From: Tremella fuciformis
Taxonomy: Eukaryota; Basidiomycota; Tremellomycetes; Tremellales; Tremellaceae
Assembly (NCBI GenBank): GCA_032768795.1
Contig: CP136496.1
Coordinates: 1,116,001-1,180,000 of the forward strand
Length of the DNA: 64,000 bases
Direction: 5' to 3'
Below the pieces are notes generated by a model, which searched no databases, was not told the DNA's origin, and saw only the letters and a program-made list of their open reading frames with translations. The translations under genes were made by a program, and so were the position numbers. Shown here piece after piece: positions 23,846-33,766 of this stretch; within the stretch, counting starts at the first letter, position 1; every line of letters begins with the position of its first letter.

Positions 23846-24381
23846 CTAGCTACTAACACTACCTCTATCTGCCTCCATCTCCTGTCTGTAATCATCCCAC
23901 ACAGGATCATCAGCAGCAGGAGTTGGGGGATCTGACCAGGTAGGAGGCTCAGGGGTGGGGGGAGGAGTGAAGAGAGGAGTTCCAGGTGGGCTTTCTCCTC
24001 CTCTGAGTGTTCTCATCTTCCTCAGCCAATCCAGCATCCTACTTTTCCACAAGGGCAATCTGAAGGTCTGGGGATTGGTGACTGGACCATTGAAGCTACA
24101 AGTCAGCTTTGTGTCATGCCAAGAGAGAGCCTGACTCACAAGGACTTCACAACAGGTCTTTTGGGCACCCATGGCTTCTTCTCTCCATTGACTTTGCCTG
24201 ACCCAGGAGGCAGGTAGGATTGTTGCTGGGGTGGGTGATAGGGAGAGTGTCTGACTGGCTGTGGGCGGCTTTGTTGAGAGCAGGAATGCTTGTGCTCATC
24301 ATGAGGGTTGGGATGTCGCTTTTTTTGCTCTCTCTGGTGCTGCCTGAGTGCTTTTTTGAACAAAGCTGACTGGAAAGCCAT
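23846..24381 (-). CDS. Helitron antisense accessory protein, copy 3
   Basis: Exons 24381-24140 and 24095-23846, 163 aa, the same protein as in copies 1 and 2. It begins about 95 bp inside the element 3' end and is read towards the Rep stop codon, 131 bp away. The clean splice (44-nt intron), the unbroken frame on both sides and the consistent charge layout argue for a real gene. All visible copies are identical, so conservation cannot be used as a test. Confidence 0.72.
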
Positions 24382-24446
24382 TCTGATGTAGATGTACAGA
24401 TGAGAGATGAAAAGTCCAAAATTTTCCGGAGTCAGAGCTACGCCCC

Positions 24447-24469
24447 ATCGGCGACGCGCCACCGCCGAT
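24447..24469 (+). other. Helitron 3' terminal hairpin (copy 3)
   Basis: 7-bp stem ATCGGCG/CGCCGAT with a 9-nt loop, then TTAC and CTAG ending at 24477. Host DNA resumes with TCAGCATTGG, and ENP1 starts 58 bp later. Confidence 0.9.
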
Positions 24470-24534
24470 TTACCTAGTCAGCATTGGCTTTTATCACTCC
24501 TCTTCGCCTGTACTAGCGACAGACCTTGCCAAGC

Positions 24535-26185
24535 ATGCCTCGAGTACCCAAAAGGTCGTCACAAGTGCGACACGATCCACTGCATGTCGACATCGAGCAG
24601 GATGACAATCTGCGAAAATTTGGCCGCGTGTCCAAGCCCGGTCGGCGGAAGCAGCGAGACGAGGAAGAGGAAGAACAGGTAGGTATTGCTTCCACTGGCA
24701 ATTGAGCTCACGTCTAGGTCGGAGAAGATGCGCGCATGTCCAAGAAGATTCTTGACCTCGCTCGTGATCAGCAAGAAGAGGTGGCGCGGGAGCTAGGTGA
24801 AGACGAGTGGGAGGATGAAGAGAGCGAGGGAGAGCCGTGCGTCTCATGGCTATGTTCAGAGCTTGCGCTGATGGCAGATCTACACGGCCTAGAAGAGCGG
24901 CACCACCGGACTCGGATGAAGACGAGGACGAGCTTGAGGAGGGAAGCGTCTCGGGCGGTGAAGAATATGCGGAATTGGTGTGTCCCCCGTCTCTCCTCTG
25001 ACCGATGACTTACTTACAGGGCATCGACCCCGAAGACCATGCAACACTGGACGCTCTAGGACCGCAGCATGCAGTCGACGAGACGGAAGGGTCAGGACGG
25101 ACATTAGCAGACATCATCTTCTCCAAGATGGAGGGCGGCGCCGTCTCCAAGGGGCTGGATGAGGAGGGTGCGTGGTGCACTCCGTCTGCGAACCTGCTGA
25201 CTGTAGACGACGGCCCACCAGATCCGAAGAAAGGCCTCAACCCGAAAGTCGTCGAAGTGTACACAAAGTCAGCTCATCACTACCTTCGACCCGTACCGAG
25301 CTCATGATCAGAGTCGGCTTCCTCCTGTCCCGCTACAAATCCGGACCGCTACCCAAAGCCCTCAAGATCCTCCCCTCTCTCCCACACTGGGCTCAGCTGC
25401 TCGCCCTCACGAATCCACCCGAATGGACACCTCACGCCACCCTGGCCTGCACCAAGATCTTCGTCTCCAACCTCAAGCCATCCGAAGTACGGGTGTTCAA
25501 CGAGGGGGTGCTCCTGGACAAATGTCGCGATGACATGCGAGCCAACAGTGGCAAGCTGAACGTGCACCTGTATGAGGCATTGAAAAAGGCGCTCTACAAG
25601 CCGGCAGCGTTCTTCAAGGGCATCCTCTTCCCTCTGTGCCAGGTGAGCTTGGCAACACTGACCACCACTGCGTTCTGCTAATGCGCAGACCGCTTGTTCG
25701 CTCAAAGAAGCGGCAATCGTCGCCTCGGTTCTGTCCAAAGTCTCAGTACCCGTGCTTCACTCGGCCGCGGCCCTGATGCGGCTCGCCTCAATGGACTACT
25801 CTGGTCCCAACTCCCTCTTCATCCGTATCCTGCTGGACAAAAAGTACGCCCTGCCATACAAGGTCGTCGATGCACTCGTCTTTCACTTTATCCGCCTGGC
25901 CAACTCGCCGCGCAGCAAGTCTGGGGAGGACAAGCTTCCCGTGCTGTGGCACCAGAGCTTGCTCGTCTTTGTACAAAGGCAAGTGACCTTGTATTCCTCG
26001 CGATATAGTCTGACTCTTTCAGGTACAGCTCCGACTTGACACCGGATCAGAAAGACGCGTTGCTCGACGTGATCCGCGTCCGACCACACCCAAGCATCAG
26101 CACCGAGATTCGACGCGAGATTGTCAACTCGGTCGAGCGAGGAGCGCCACGTCCAGATGACGGCGGCGATGTGACTATGCGCTAG
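24535..26185 (+). CDS. ENP1: Enp1/bystin, 40S ribosome biogenesis factor
   Basis: Eight exons (24535-24678, 24718-24836, 24878-24977, 25020-25167, 25207-25267, 25312-25642, 25689-25978, 26023-26185) give 451 aa. Enp1 is a nucleolar protein needed for 18S rRNA processing and pre-40S export. A charged N-terminal region (basic, then acidic stretches) leads into the bystin core: [71 protein letters not shown] and [26 protein letters not shown]. The last intron (25979-26022) needs a GC donor (GCAAGT); no GT choice keeps the frame. Helitron copy 3 ends 58 bp before the start. Confidence 0.95.
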
Positions 26186-26722
26186 AGCCCGTAGAACACT
26201 TTCAAACGCGCAGCGTCTAGACCATGTGCCAAGATGGACACCGTGTATTCCTCACAGGCTCGGGGCCAGCCCGCATCGAGCCACCCACCCTCCTTTGACC
26301 TGCTTGGCCACGAGCTCACGCGTGGCGCGGTATTCGATGCGCATGAGGGCTGACACAGTAGAGGCCAAGGCTCGAAGCAGATTCACCCAAGGAGGTTTAT
26401 TGGGGCTGGGGGCTTAACGATACCGCGATGCCCGGCAAAACACCTTTGACCCAACCGACACGTCGGAGAGCATCAGACCAGAGCCCAAGCATCGAAAACA
26501 GATGGTTTACGTAACCTCTGATTTTGTGACGCGCGACGGGGGTCCATGCGCCTTGGGCTGCCCCGGTGTGCTAACAATATAGTCGCGCCTGTCGAGGACG
26601 ACCCACCTTCTTCCTCTTCAGCTTTACCTGCGTTTTACTCTCGACCCAACTAGTCGACCACCCGACGTCCAAAGACAAATTCTCATCTCCTACTACTGTT
26701 TCAACAGTCCTACTAAGCGATC
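26186..26722. other. Intergenic: ENP1 3' side and HMG-gene promoter
   Basis: 537 bp without an ORF I can support. The last 120 bp before the next start are CT-rich, typical of a highly expressed fungal gene leader. Confidence 0.5.
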
Positions 26723-27497
26723 ATGCCTCGTGAGTGCATGCATCCACCGCAACACCCACCTTCCCTTCCCCCCTCGCCGCTGGTGGCTGGGAGGGAGAAG
26801 GGGGAATGCTCGATGGGAAAGTGGCTGACGCGTGTCTTCCTGTTCTGAACGATCACTTCATACGTTGCCCCACCAGCCAAGAAGAGTGAGTCGACCTGTC
26901 CTCCACTGACACGCTCCGTGTCGCCGTTCTTCGTCGCTGCTCATCACCCGAAACGCTCCACAAATCTCAGAGCTGACGCTGTGCTCTTCCCATGACTCTC
27001 ATTTGCCGCCCGCCTCCTGCCCTCTTCCTTCTGCCTTCACCCAACAGCTGATGCCGCTGCGAAGAAGGGTGGTGCCGCCAAGAAGACCTCCAAGCCGTCC
27101 GCCTAGTGAGTCCCGCCAGCCACTCGCCGAACGTGCAGTCCACGCAGGCCGGCACTGACCCATCCCTCCCGCATCACCTCACTCTCTCAACGCCGCTGGA
27201 TGCTGATGCTCAGCAACGAGTACATGAAGGTCCAGCTCGCCAAGCTCAAGGCCGACCAGGAGAAGACGGGCAAGAAGTCCGACCACAAGGTGTGTCCGTA
27301 CCATCACTCGAGACGCCCCTCTGACAGGGCAGGACAACTTCAAAAAGGTCGCCGAGATGTGGAAGAACGCGTACGTCCTGTCTTCCCTACTTAGTTTGCG
27401 CTGACAGTCAGCCCCGAGAACCCCGTACGTCGACATCGAGCCATTTTGCGCATTCTTGTTGAATTAACGCTGACCCTGGTAGAAGAACAAGAAGTGA
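26723..27497 (+). CDS. Small HMG/YABBY-like protein, 71 aa in seven exons
   Basis: Exons 26723-26729, 26877-26885 (9 nt), 27048-27105, 27214-27289, 27333-27370, 27412-27424 (13 nt) and 27483-27497 join in frame. The protein starts MPPKKTDAAAKKGG, then SAYNEYMKVQLAKLKADQ...HKDNFKKVAEMWKNAPENP, ending in NKK. This matches the YABBY-like HMG-box fold (SAYNxFxKxElxxlK...HkeaFkxvAxxW) seen in small fungal proteins, so it is probably a nuclear DNA-binding or chromatin protein. More than 70% of the locus is intron; such density is unusual even here. The Lys-rich tails fit DNA binding. Confidence 0.82.
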
Positions 27498-27830
27498 TCG
27501 CGTTCGACAATTCGATACCTTTTTCGATCTCGTTTCATGTCTGAGGGAATTCGAGGGATGGAGTCACTGGAACGTTTGCGCCTGGATGCTACATGGCAGG
27601 GTGGAAGCTATATACCCTCTTTTTACTAGCCAGATCACCATGCAGAGGTTGTACATGTCACATGTTTGGTAGTAGGGATCGGGCCCCGCAATAATGGATC
27701 TGCTCCCTGAGGAAAAAGGTCGGCCCCGCTCCTCACCCTCGCTTCTCAGCATCAATCAATTCTTCTTCTTATCTACCTCTTGGCCACCTCTCACCTTCAC
27801 AAGAGGTTGCGCAGGAGCGCGGGACCCGTC
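27498..27830. other. Intergenic between HMG-like and MATE genes
   Basis: 333 bp, with the 3' UTR on the left and a pyrimidine-rich promoter for the MATE gene on the right. I see no further gene. Confidence 0.5.
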
Positions 27831-30572
27831 ATGTCCAACTACCCGCATTCCTCCTCCATCGCAGCATCCCTCTCCTCTTCTCCTTATGGTCGGTCCAGAC
27901 ATTACCGCCCTGGCACCAAATTTCCCGGCTGACGCCCAGCTGTGCAGAACAACCTGGAGACGCTCATCCAGCGGTCCAGACTGAACCCCGTTCCCAGGCG
28001 GTTGTCGGATACGGAAGCGGACCATCCATCCGGCTCGAACGCGCAGTATTATCGCACTTCCCCCGTGGTCCACCCTATCGACACGATTGCAGAGGGCTCC
28101 CTCGACGACTCCGCAGCGATCCTCCTTGGCGACGACGACGATGACCGCCCTGCGAGCCCTGACGAGCGTGCGGCATTATTGCGCCAAGAGAAAGGCCGCA
28201 GGAAGAGCGCCAGGAGTCTACGCAGCAGGCGCAAGTCGTATGGGACCTTGAGCGAGCCGTTGGGTATACGACCCTCACGCAGATTCAGCGACTCGCAACA
28301 TCTCACAGCAGGCAACTCGAGGTCCCGCTCGAGAGCAAGGACACCTCCGCGCCGCGAGCCGATCCTTGAAGGAAGCTCTGTGGAGTCTGCGGGCGGACTC
28401 GGCGAAGAGAGCGAAGCCACCGTCAGGGGACGATCAAGCATTGCGCGAGCTCTTTCGGCCAGAGGGACCTCCCCAAGTTCAAAGCACACCGGATCGATAT
28501 ACTCCCGGACCACCCATCTTGGCATGAGCACGCGCTTTGCCGATGATTCATCCGGTGACGAGGGCGGAGATGTAGTGCGGGGGCTGGTCGCTAGTGGGGG
28601 AGGGCCCATGTTTGGTGCGACCAAGGGCGGCGTCGGAATGCCTCAGTCGGCCAACTTCATGGAGGTCGACCCCGCTGAAGAGCTCAACGCTGAGGATCTG
28701 GAACTTCCCACCGGTGACGATGGAAGGGAGGTGCACGTGTGGTCAGAGGCGCTCCGGGTGAGTCACGTCTCCCCTGGAAGGATGCGCTGATTGCAGGCGG
28801 AAATACCCCTCCTTGTGCGAAGCTCCATCCCCGTGTACTTTACCCAGATCGCGGAATGGTCTCTTGTTCTCGCGTCGGTCGTCTCCATTGGCCATCTTGG
28901 TACGACGGATCTGGCAGCATCTTCGTGGGTTGGTCATCTTTCTCTGAACCTGACTGACGATAGTCTTGCATCCATGACGGCTTCGGTATCTTCTTTCTCC
29001 ATCATGCAAGGTCTTGCGACTGCGCGTGAGTACTCGAGATCGGCACTGCAGCTGCTGACATCAGTCGACACGCTTCTCCCCGCCGCCTGGACGTCTTCCG
29101 ACCCTTCACGAGTAGGCCTTTGGACTCAGCGTATGACCGTCGTTATGCTCGTTTCCATGGTGAGATGAACAACATAGATTTATGCGCATGCTGATCGCAG
29201 ATTCCCCAGTTTGTCTTATGGTGGAATGTGGAGGGCGTTCTCCTCACCCTTGGTCAAGGTGAGCAACCACACGGAAGCACCGGCGTACACTGACAACAGA
29301 CCCCGAGGTTTCGCGATTGGCTGCCCAATACCTGCGCTGGCTCTCAATTGGCATTCCGGGCTACGGAGGAAACGTCATTATAAAAAAGTAAGCTGTTGAG
29401 ACAGGACCGTATTTGACCAAACAGGTATCTGCAAAGCCAAAACCTCATGCACGTCCCGACATACTGCCTGTTCATTGTCGCGCCGATCAACCTCGTGCTC
29501 AACTGGCTCCTTGTATGGGGACCGGAGAACATCAGACTTGGCTTTGTGGGAGGCGCCCTGGCGACAGCCATCAGCTATACCCTTAACGTGGGTCTCTTAC
29601 TGCCCCTGGACTCGGCTCACGACAGTTCATCTTGGCGACCGCCTGGGCATTGATCTACGGTCCTCGAGAAGCGATGCACCCATTGAAGTGGCGTCACGTC
29701 TTCTCGAAACTCGGCACATGCACCTCGCTAGGCCTTGCCGGCACCATCATGGTGCGCTTTCTGAATTATGAATGGCAAGCGCTGATGTCAGATCTCGTCC
29801 GAGTGGTGGGCATGGGAATGTTGTGCTCTGGCTGCCTCATTGCTCGGTCCGACTGCCCTCGCGGCTCAATCTGTGCTCCTCAGCACCGCCTCGACCTTCT
29901 TCCAGGTCCCCGCCAGTCTGGGCATCGCCAGTGCCGTTCGCTGCGGCAACTTGCTCGGCGCCGGCAGAGGATGGGAGGCAAAGTGGGCCAGTCGTGCAAG
30001 TCTTATTTTGAGTGTCTTCTTTGCTCTCGTCAATAGGTTAGTCACTCCAAGATGTCTATATCAGAAACTCATGTCAGTACCATTCTTCTCGTCTTCCGCA
30101 AGAACTGGGGTTACCTCTTCAACTCGGACCCGGAAGTCGTCAAGATCGTCGCCACTATCATGCCCGCAATAGCGCTCTTCCAGGTGCGTAGAGCTTCAAC
30201 ACTTGAGGCAGGGTTGACCTGTAGATCACCGATGGAATCGCGGCCACGGCGGGCGCAGTCCTTCGGGCTCTCGGTCTTCACACGACTGGCGCCCTCATCA
30301 ACTTGACTTCGTACTACATCATCGGTCTGCCATTCGGTATCTGGCTCACGTTCGAGCCGCGATTTGGCCTCGGACTTCGCGGTCTCTGGCTCGGTCTCAG
30401 TATCGCCTTGGGCTATGCCAGCGGTCTCTCTTTCACGCTCGTGTGGAGGGCGAATTGGACACGGGCGGTCGAGCGAGTGAGGGAGCGCTTGGGCTTGGCT
30501 GCGCATGGTGAAGTGGGGGAGGATGGCAAGTGGGACGGGGACAGCAGAGTTGAACAATCGCATCTCGTATAA
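27831..30572 (+). CDS. MATE-family efflux transporter (Erc1-like)
   Basis: Twelve exons: 27831-27888, 27940-28757, 28797-28924, 28964-29025, 29065-29159, 29201-29258, 29300-29387, 29425-29587, 29626-29751, 29792-30036, 30078-30183 and 30225-30572; 764 aa. A cytosolic, Ser/Arg-rich N-terminal tail of about 290 aa with an acidic run (GDDDDDRP) precedes about 12 membrane segments. MATE marks: AEIPLLVRSSIPVYFTQ, SIGHLGTTDLAASSLASMT, ALDTLLPAAWTS, YLRWLSIGIPGY, GPTALAAQSVLLS, ASLGIASAVRCGNLLGAG and DGIAATAGAVLRALG. It probably exports drugs or metabolites by H+ or Na+ antiport, perhaps at the vacuole. Yeast Erc1 is the closest known type; the substrate is unknown. Confidence 0.92.
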
Positions 30573-31102
30573 TGAATGTCCATAAGAACGACGAGCAATG
30601 AAGCCACGACATAAATGCCAGGTATCTTCATTGGTCATCATGTCTATCCCATCCGGCGTCCATGCCGATGTCCGTCGATCCAGGGCAGAAGCAAGGGCAA
30701 GGGAAGATTCCGTTGCCGTGCGTCATCTGTCATCAGTCAACGTTTTCGCCTCGCGTTCAATCGTTACTTTTTGTTGATACTTCTTTCTGCACATCTACTA
30801 CGGACAGAGCACGACTAGCATCGGGCGAACATATCTACGCCGACAGAAGCGCTGTATCGATCGCCGAAGGCTGTATGCGCTATCGACTTACCTCGACCCT
30901 TGTCCTCCTTGGTCCCTCGACTCCCACATAGACAGACGGGCGGTACTCCCTTTGAGCTGCAAGGCATTCCGGCCGTGAGAGCGCTGCTCCTTCCTCTGTT
31001 TTCACGCTTGTAGATCGAATATCTACCGGGCGTCTCTGGAAGAACCCTTCCGCCAAGCAAGCCCGTCTGGAACCGGCTTGGTCATCGGCGTCCAGGCGAG
31101 CG
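30573..31102. other. Intergenic: MATE 3' side and MESH1 promoter
   Basis: 530 bp. Two short ORFs here show no recognisable domain and no supporting splice sites, so I read the stretch as untranslated and promoter sequence. Confidence 0.4.
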
Positions 31103-32280
31103 ATGCCGTCTTTCGAGACCGAGGTGCTGCACCCATCTGCCCCTCCACCCGGCATGTCCAAATCGCACCCCCCATCTCTCCCTCTTCACCGCTTACACGG
31201 TCCCTCACCAGCCATACCAGCACACATGCTCCCCGACGATGCAGAGGGCTCGCGCACGCCCCGCCCAGCTACCCTCACGCCCTCGCCGCCGCTCTCGCCT
31301 ATCGGCCGGCCGTATGCCGAGCTGAATGGAGGAGGCAATGGGTTCTCCCAGGCCTCGGACGAGCCGGATAGCATGGTCCTGCTTCGTACGATCGATTTTG
31401 CCGCGAGGAAGCATCAGTGTCAGCGGCGCAAAGATCTGGACCAGACGCCTTAGTGGGCTGATACATCTATGCTGAAGGGACAAGCTGACGAGCAGTATCA
31501 ACCACCCCATTGCAGTAGCCAACTTTCTCTCGTCGACTGGTGTGAGGGATGTGAGGGTACTGCAGTCCGCCATCCTCCATGATACGGTCGAGGACACCTG
31601 CACCACTGTAGGCGAGTCGCTTGGGGCAGGTGAGAGGCCGCAAGCTGATCAACAGAGGAGCTTGCCGACAACTTTGGCTTGGACGTGGCTAGGATCGTAG
31701 AGGTTGGCCTCTCAATGTGAGTTCAAGCTGGGAGCTGACCCTCAGGAATGCTCAGACGACCCAAACCTCGGCGGGCAGCAACGAAAGGCAGAACAGCTCC
31801 GGACGGCTCCTTTCCGCTCGAAAGAGGCGCAGATGGTCAAGCTTGCAGAGTGCGTCCGGAATCAGATCCCTGATGCGCGGCTGATGATCAGTAAATTGCA
31901 CAACCTAGAATCGATACGCCGCAGCCCGCCGGTCGGGTGGGGCATCAAACGCATACAGGCCTACTTCATCTGGGCGAAGCAGGTCACCGATAGTCAGCTT
32001 GCCCCTAGCAGTTCTTCACGATGAGCTGACAAACAGTATGTGGACCATCACACCCGCCGTTAGCAGAGCGGCTACAGAATCTGTACGAGACCGCCTATAC
32101 CCGAGTGAATGGCGTGTACTATCCCTGCCATCCCGAAGTCTGTGGTCCTCTGACTGAGGTGAGCTGTCCCAAGTGCCGTGCTTTCCATCTGACACCCAGG
32201 CTGAGAAGCTGAGAATCGATGCTCGGCTACTGTGTCTCAAAGCGGGCGAGAAGCCTCAGCCTGCTGCTCTGTACAATTGA
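31103..32280 (+). CDS. MESH1/HDDC3-type HD hydrolase (ppGpp or NADPH phosphatase)
   Basis: Exons 31103-31452, 31496-31611, 31656-31702, 31746-31849, 31892-31992, 32037-32158 and 32200-32280; 306 aa. A Pro-rich N-terminal extension of about 95 aa precedes the RelA/SpoT-type HD domain: [46 protein letters not shown] and KLADKLHNLES (HD and ED metal ligands present). Animal Mesh1 degrades ppGpp and NADPH. The second intron (31612-31655) needs a GC donor (GCGAGT); the only GT choice would leave a 26-nt intron and a six-residue insert in the conserved block. The third intron has an unusual GTTGGC donor. Confidence 0.88.
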
Positions 32281-32549
32281 TCTCCTTGGCTTCGGCCGTT
32301 GTGAATATACATGGTGTGAGAATTGTTGTACATAGCCTATCGCATCTGCATGCAGTGCCACTTTGGAGCCGGGGGAGGGTCGGCCGCTTGCATCGGATTT
32401 AAGAAAAACGGGAAGAAAACGCCGAAACTCCGCAAATGCCACCTTCAGCTTTGCACCATCCCTCGCATCCTCCCGGTTGCCCTGGCCGTGCTATTCGTTG
32501 TGCGAGCTGGATTTGCTGTTTCTTCATCCATCAACACCGGATACACTCG
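32281..32549. other. Intergenic: RPL18 promoter and leader
   Basis: 270 bp between the MESH1 stop and the 5' UTR intron of RPL18, with a pyrimidine-rich stretch. No gene seen. Confidence 0.5.
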
Positions 32550-32660
32550 GTGAGTGTTGTCTCGCATCGCAGACAGTGGTGGAGAGACATGTATCGAGGA
32601 AAACTGGGCTGAGATGAGAGAACGAGGATGGACGAGGGGACGTTTGTGCTGACATCGCAG
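32550..32660 (+). other. 5' UTR intron of RPL18
   Basis: GTGAGT donor at 32550, CTGACATCGCAG acceptor ending at 32660, five bases before the ATG. Leader introns are common in fungal ribosomal protein genes. I looked for C/D snoRNA boxes here and in intron 1 and saw no convincing pair. Confidence 0.6.
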
Positions 32661-32665
32661 GCAAG

Positions 32666-33460
32666 ATGGGTATCGACATTCAGCGACACCACGTCAAGAA
32701 GGGCCACCGCGAGGCCCCCAAGTCGGAGGACCCGTACCTCCTCTTGCTCGTGAAGGTGTGTTTAGCTCTTTCGGTCGGATTGGCAAGGGAAGAGGATGGG
32801 CATGTTGGGATGCGAAGTGCACAGATCTGGGCACATGCGAGCAGGGAGACGATGATGGGCGGAAACGCAGAATGGTGCTCATCTTCAGCTTTACCGCTTC
32901 CTGGCCCGCAGGACCGACTCGCGCTTCAACCGCGTCATCCTCAAGCGCCTGTTTATGAGCAAAGTGAGCAACCCTCCGCATCTTTGGATTCAGCCCTAAC
33001 GGCAGATCAACCGACCTCCCATTTCCATCTCGAGCATCGTCAAGAACACCAAGGGCTCCAACCCCGACAACGCCAAGACCGTCGTTGTCGTCGGCTCCGT
33101 CCTCGACGACGAGCGCCTCCCCGAGGTCCCCAAACTCTCCGTCGCCGCCCTCCGCTTCTCCACCTCTGCGCGTGAACGCATCGTCGCTGCCGGCGGCGAG
33201 GCCCTCACCCTCGACCAGCTCGCCCTCCGTGCCCCGACCGGCTCGAACACCGTCCTCCTCCGCGGCAAGAGGAACGTCCGCGAGGCCAACAAGCACTTTG
33301 GCGGCCCCCTCAACGGCGGCAAGCCTTACATCCAGAGCAAGGGCAGGAAGTTCGAGCGTGCCCGTGGAAGGAGAAAGGTGAGCTCATTCGAGTTGAGAGA
33401 GGTGCGGAGTGCTGACTCGTCCAGTCGCGTGGTTTCAAGATCAAGTCCTCGCACAAATAG
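32666..33460 (+). CDS. RPL18: 60S ribosomal protein eL18
   Basis: Exons 32666-32755, 32889-32963, 33006-33377 and 33425-33460; 190 aa, the usual length. The N-terminus [22 protein letters not shown], the central [18 protein letters not shown] and the C-terminus [34 protein letters not shown] are nearly invariant in eukaryotes. It is a component of the cytosolic large subunit. The first coding intron (133 nt) and a leader intron are longer than typical for this window. Confidence 0.97.
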
Positions 33461-33766
33461 ATGTGACCCTGCTTGCGCCGGAGCTCGGGGAAGAGGGACT
33501 TGGCTTGTGTATGGTCTGCACGTTCGGCATGCAACGACTTTTCATCATGTTTCTTGTGAATGCTTTGAGAGCTGCGCTGGGATTTGCTGAAGGGTGTCTG
33601 CGTATCATGATGCTTGTGCTATCATGACTTTCGTAGGGCTCAGCAACCCCATATGATGCCCCAGCGGCGATCACCGCTCGTCAACCCCCTTCCACCGCGT
33701 CGCGGTCGAGCCGGTGAGACTCCGTTCTGGCTGCATTCTACGTTCTGCTCTGTATAGACAAGCAAC
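33461..33766. other. Intergenic between RPL18 and epsilon-COP
   Basis: 306 bp of 3' UTR and promoter; no gene supported. Confidence 0.5.

Larger units (their letters stand above)
17929..24477 (+). mobile_element. Helitron copy 3, complete (6549 bp, autonomous type)
   Basis: Runs from 5'-TCAGCGTAGCTC (17929) to CTAG-3' (24474-24477). Host flanks are T on the left and T on the right, so only the right side fits the usual A/T target. It contains the Rep-helicase (18293-23714) and the antisense accessory gene (23846-24381). A 10-bp inverted repeat, GCGTAGCTCT, lies at 17932-17941 and its complement at 24434-24443. AAAATTTTCCGG occurs in direct orientation near both ends. It is collinear with copy 2 without indels and lies in the divergent promoter between the Smr gene and ENP1. 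Confidence 0.96.

Noticed and set aside
1..24477. The repeats at 1-809, 7182-13730 and 17929-24477 as host segmental duplications.
   Set aside because: They begin with TC and end with hairpin plus CTAG, encode RepHel, and their flanks are unrelated, so they are Helitrons.
31612..31655. A GT-AG alternative for the second MESH1 intron (donor GTGAGA about 18 nt downstream).
   Set aside because: It leaves a 26-nt intron and inserts six residues inside the conserved TT-x-EEL..FG block; the GC donor gives the family length exactly.
32550..32888. snoRNA genes inside the RPL18 introns.
   Set aside because: I found no convincing C box (RTGATGA) and D box (CTGA) pair or H/ACA pattern.
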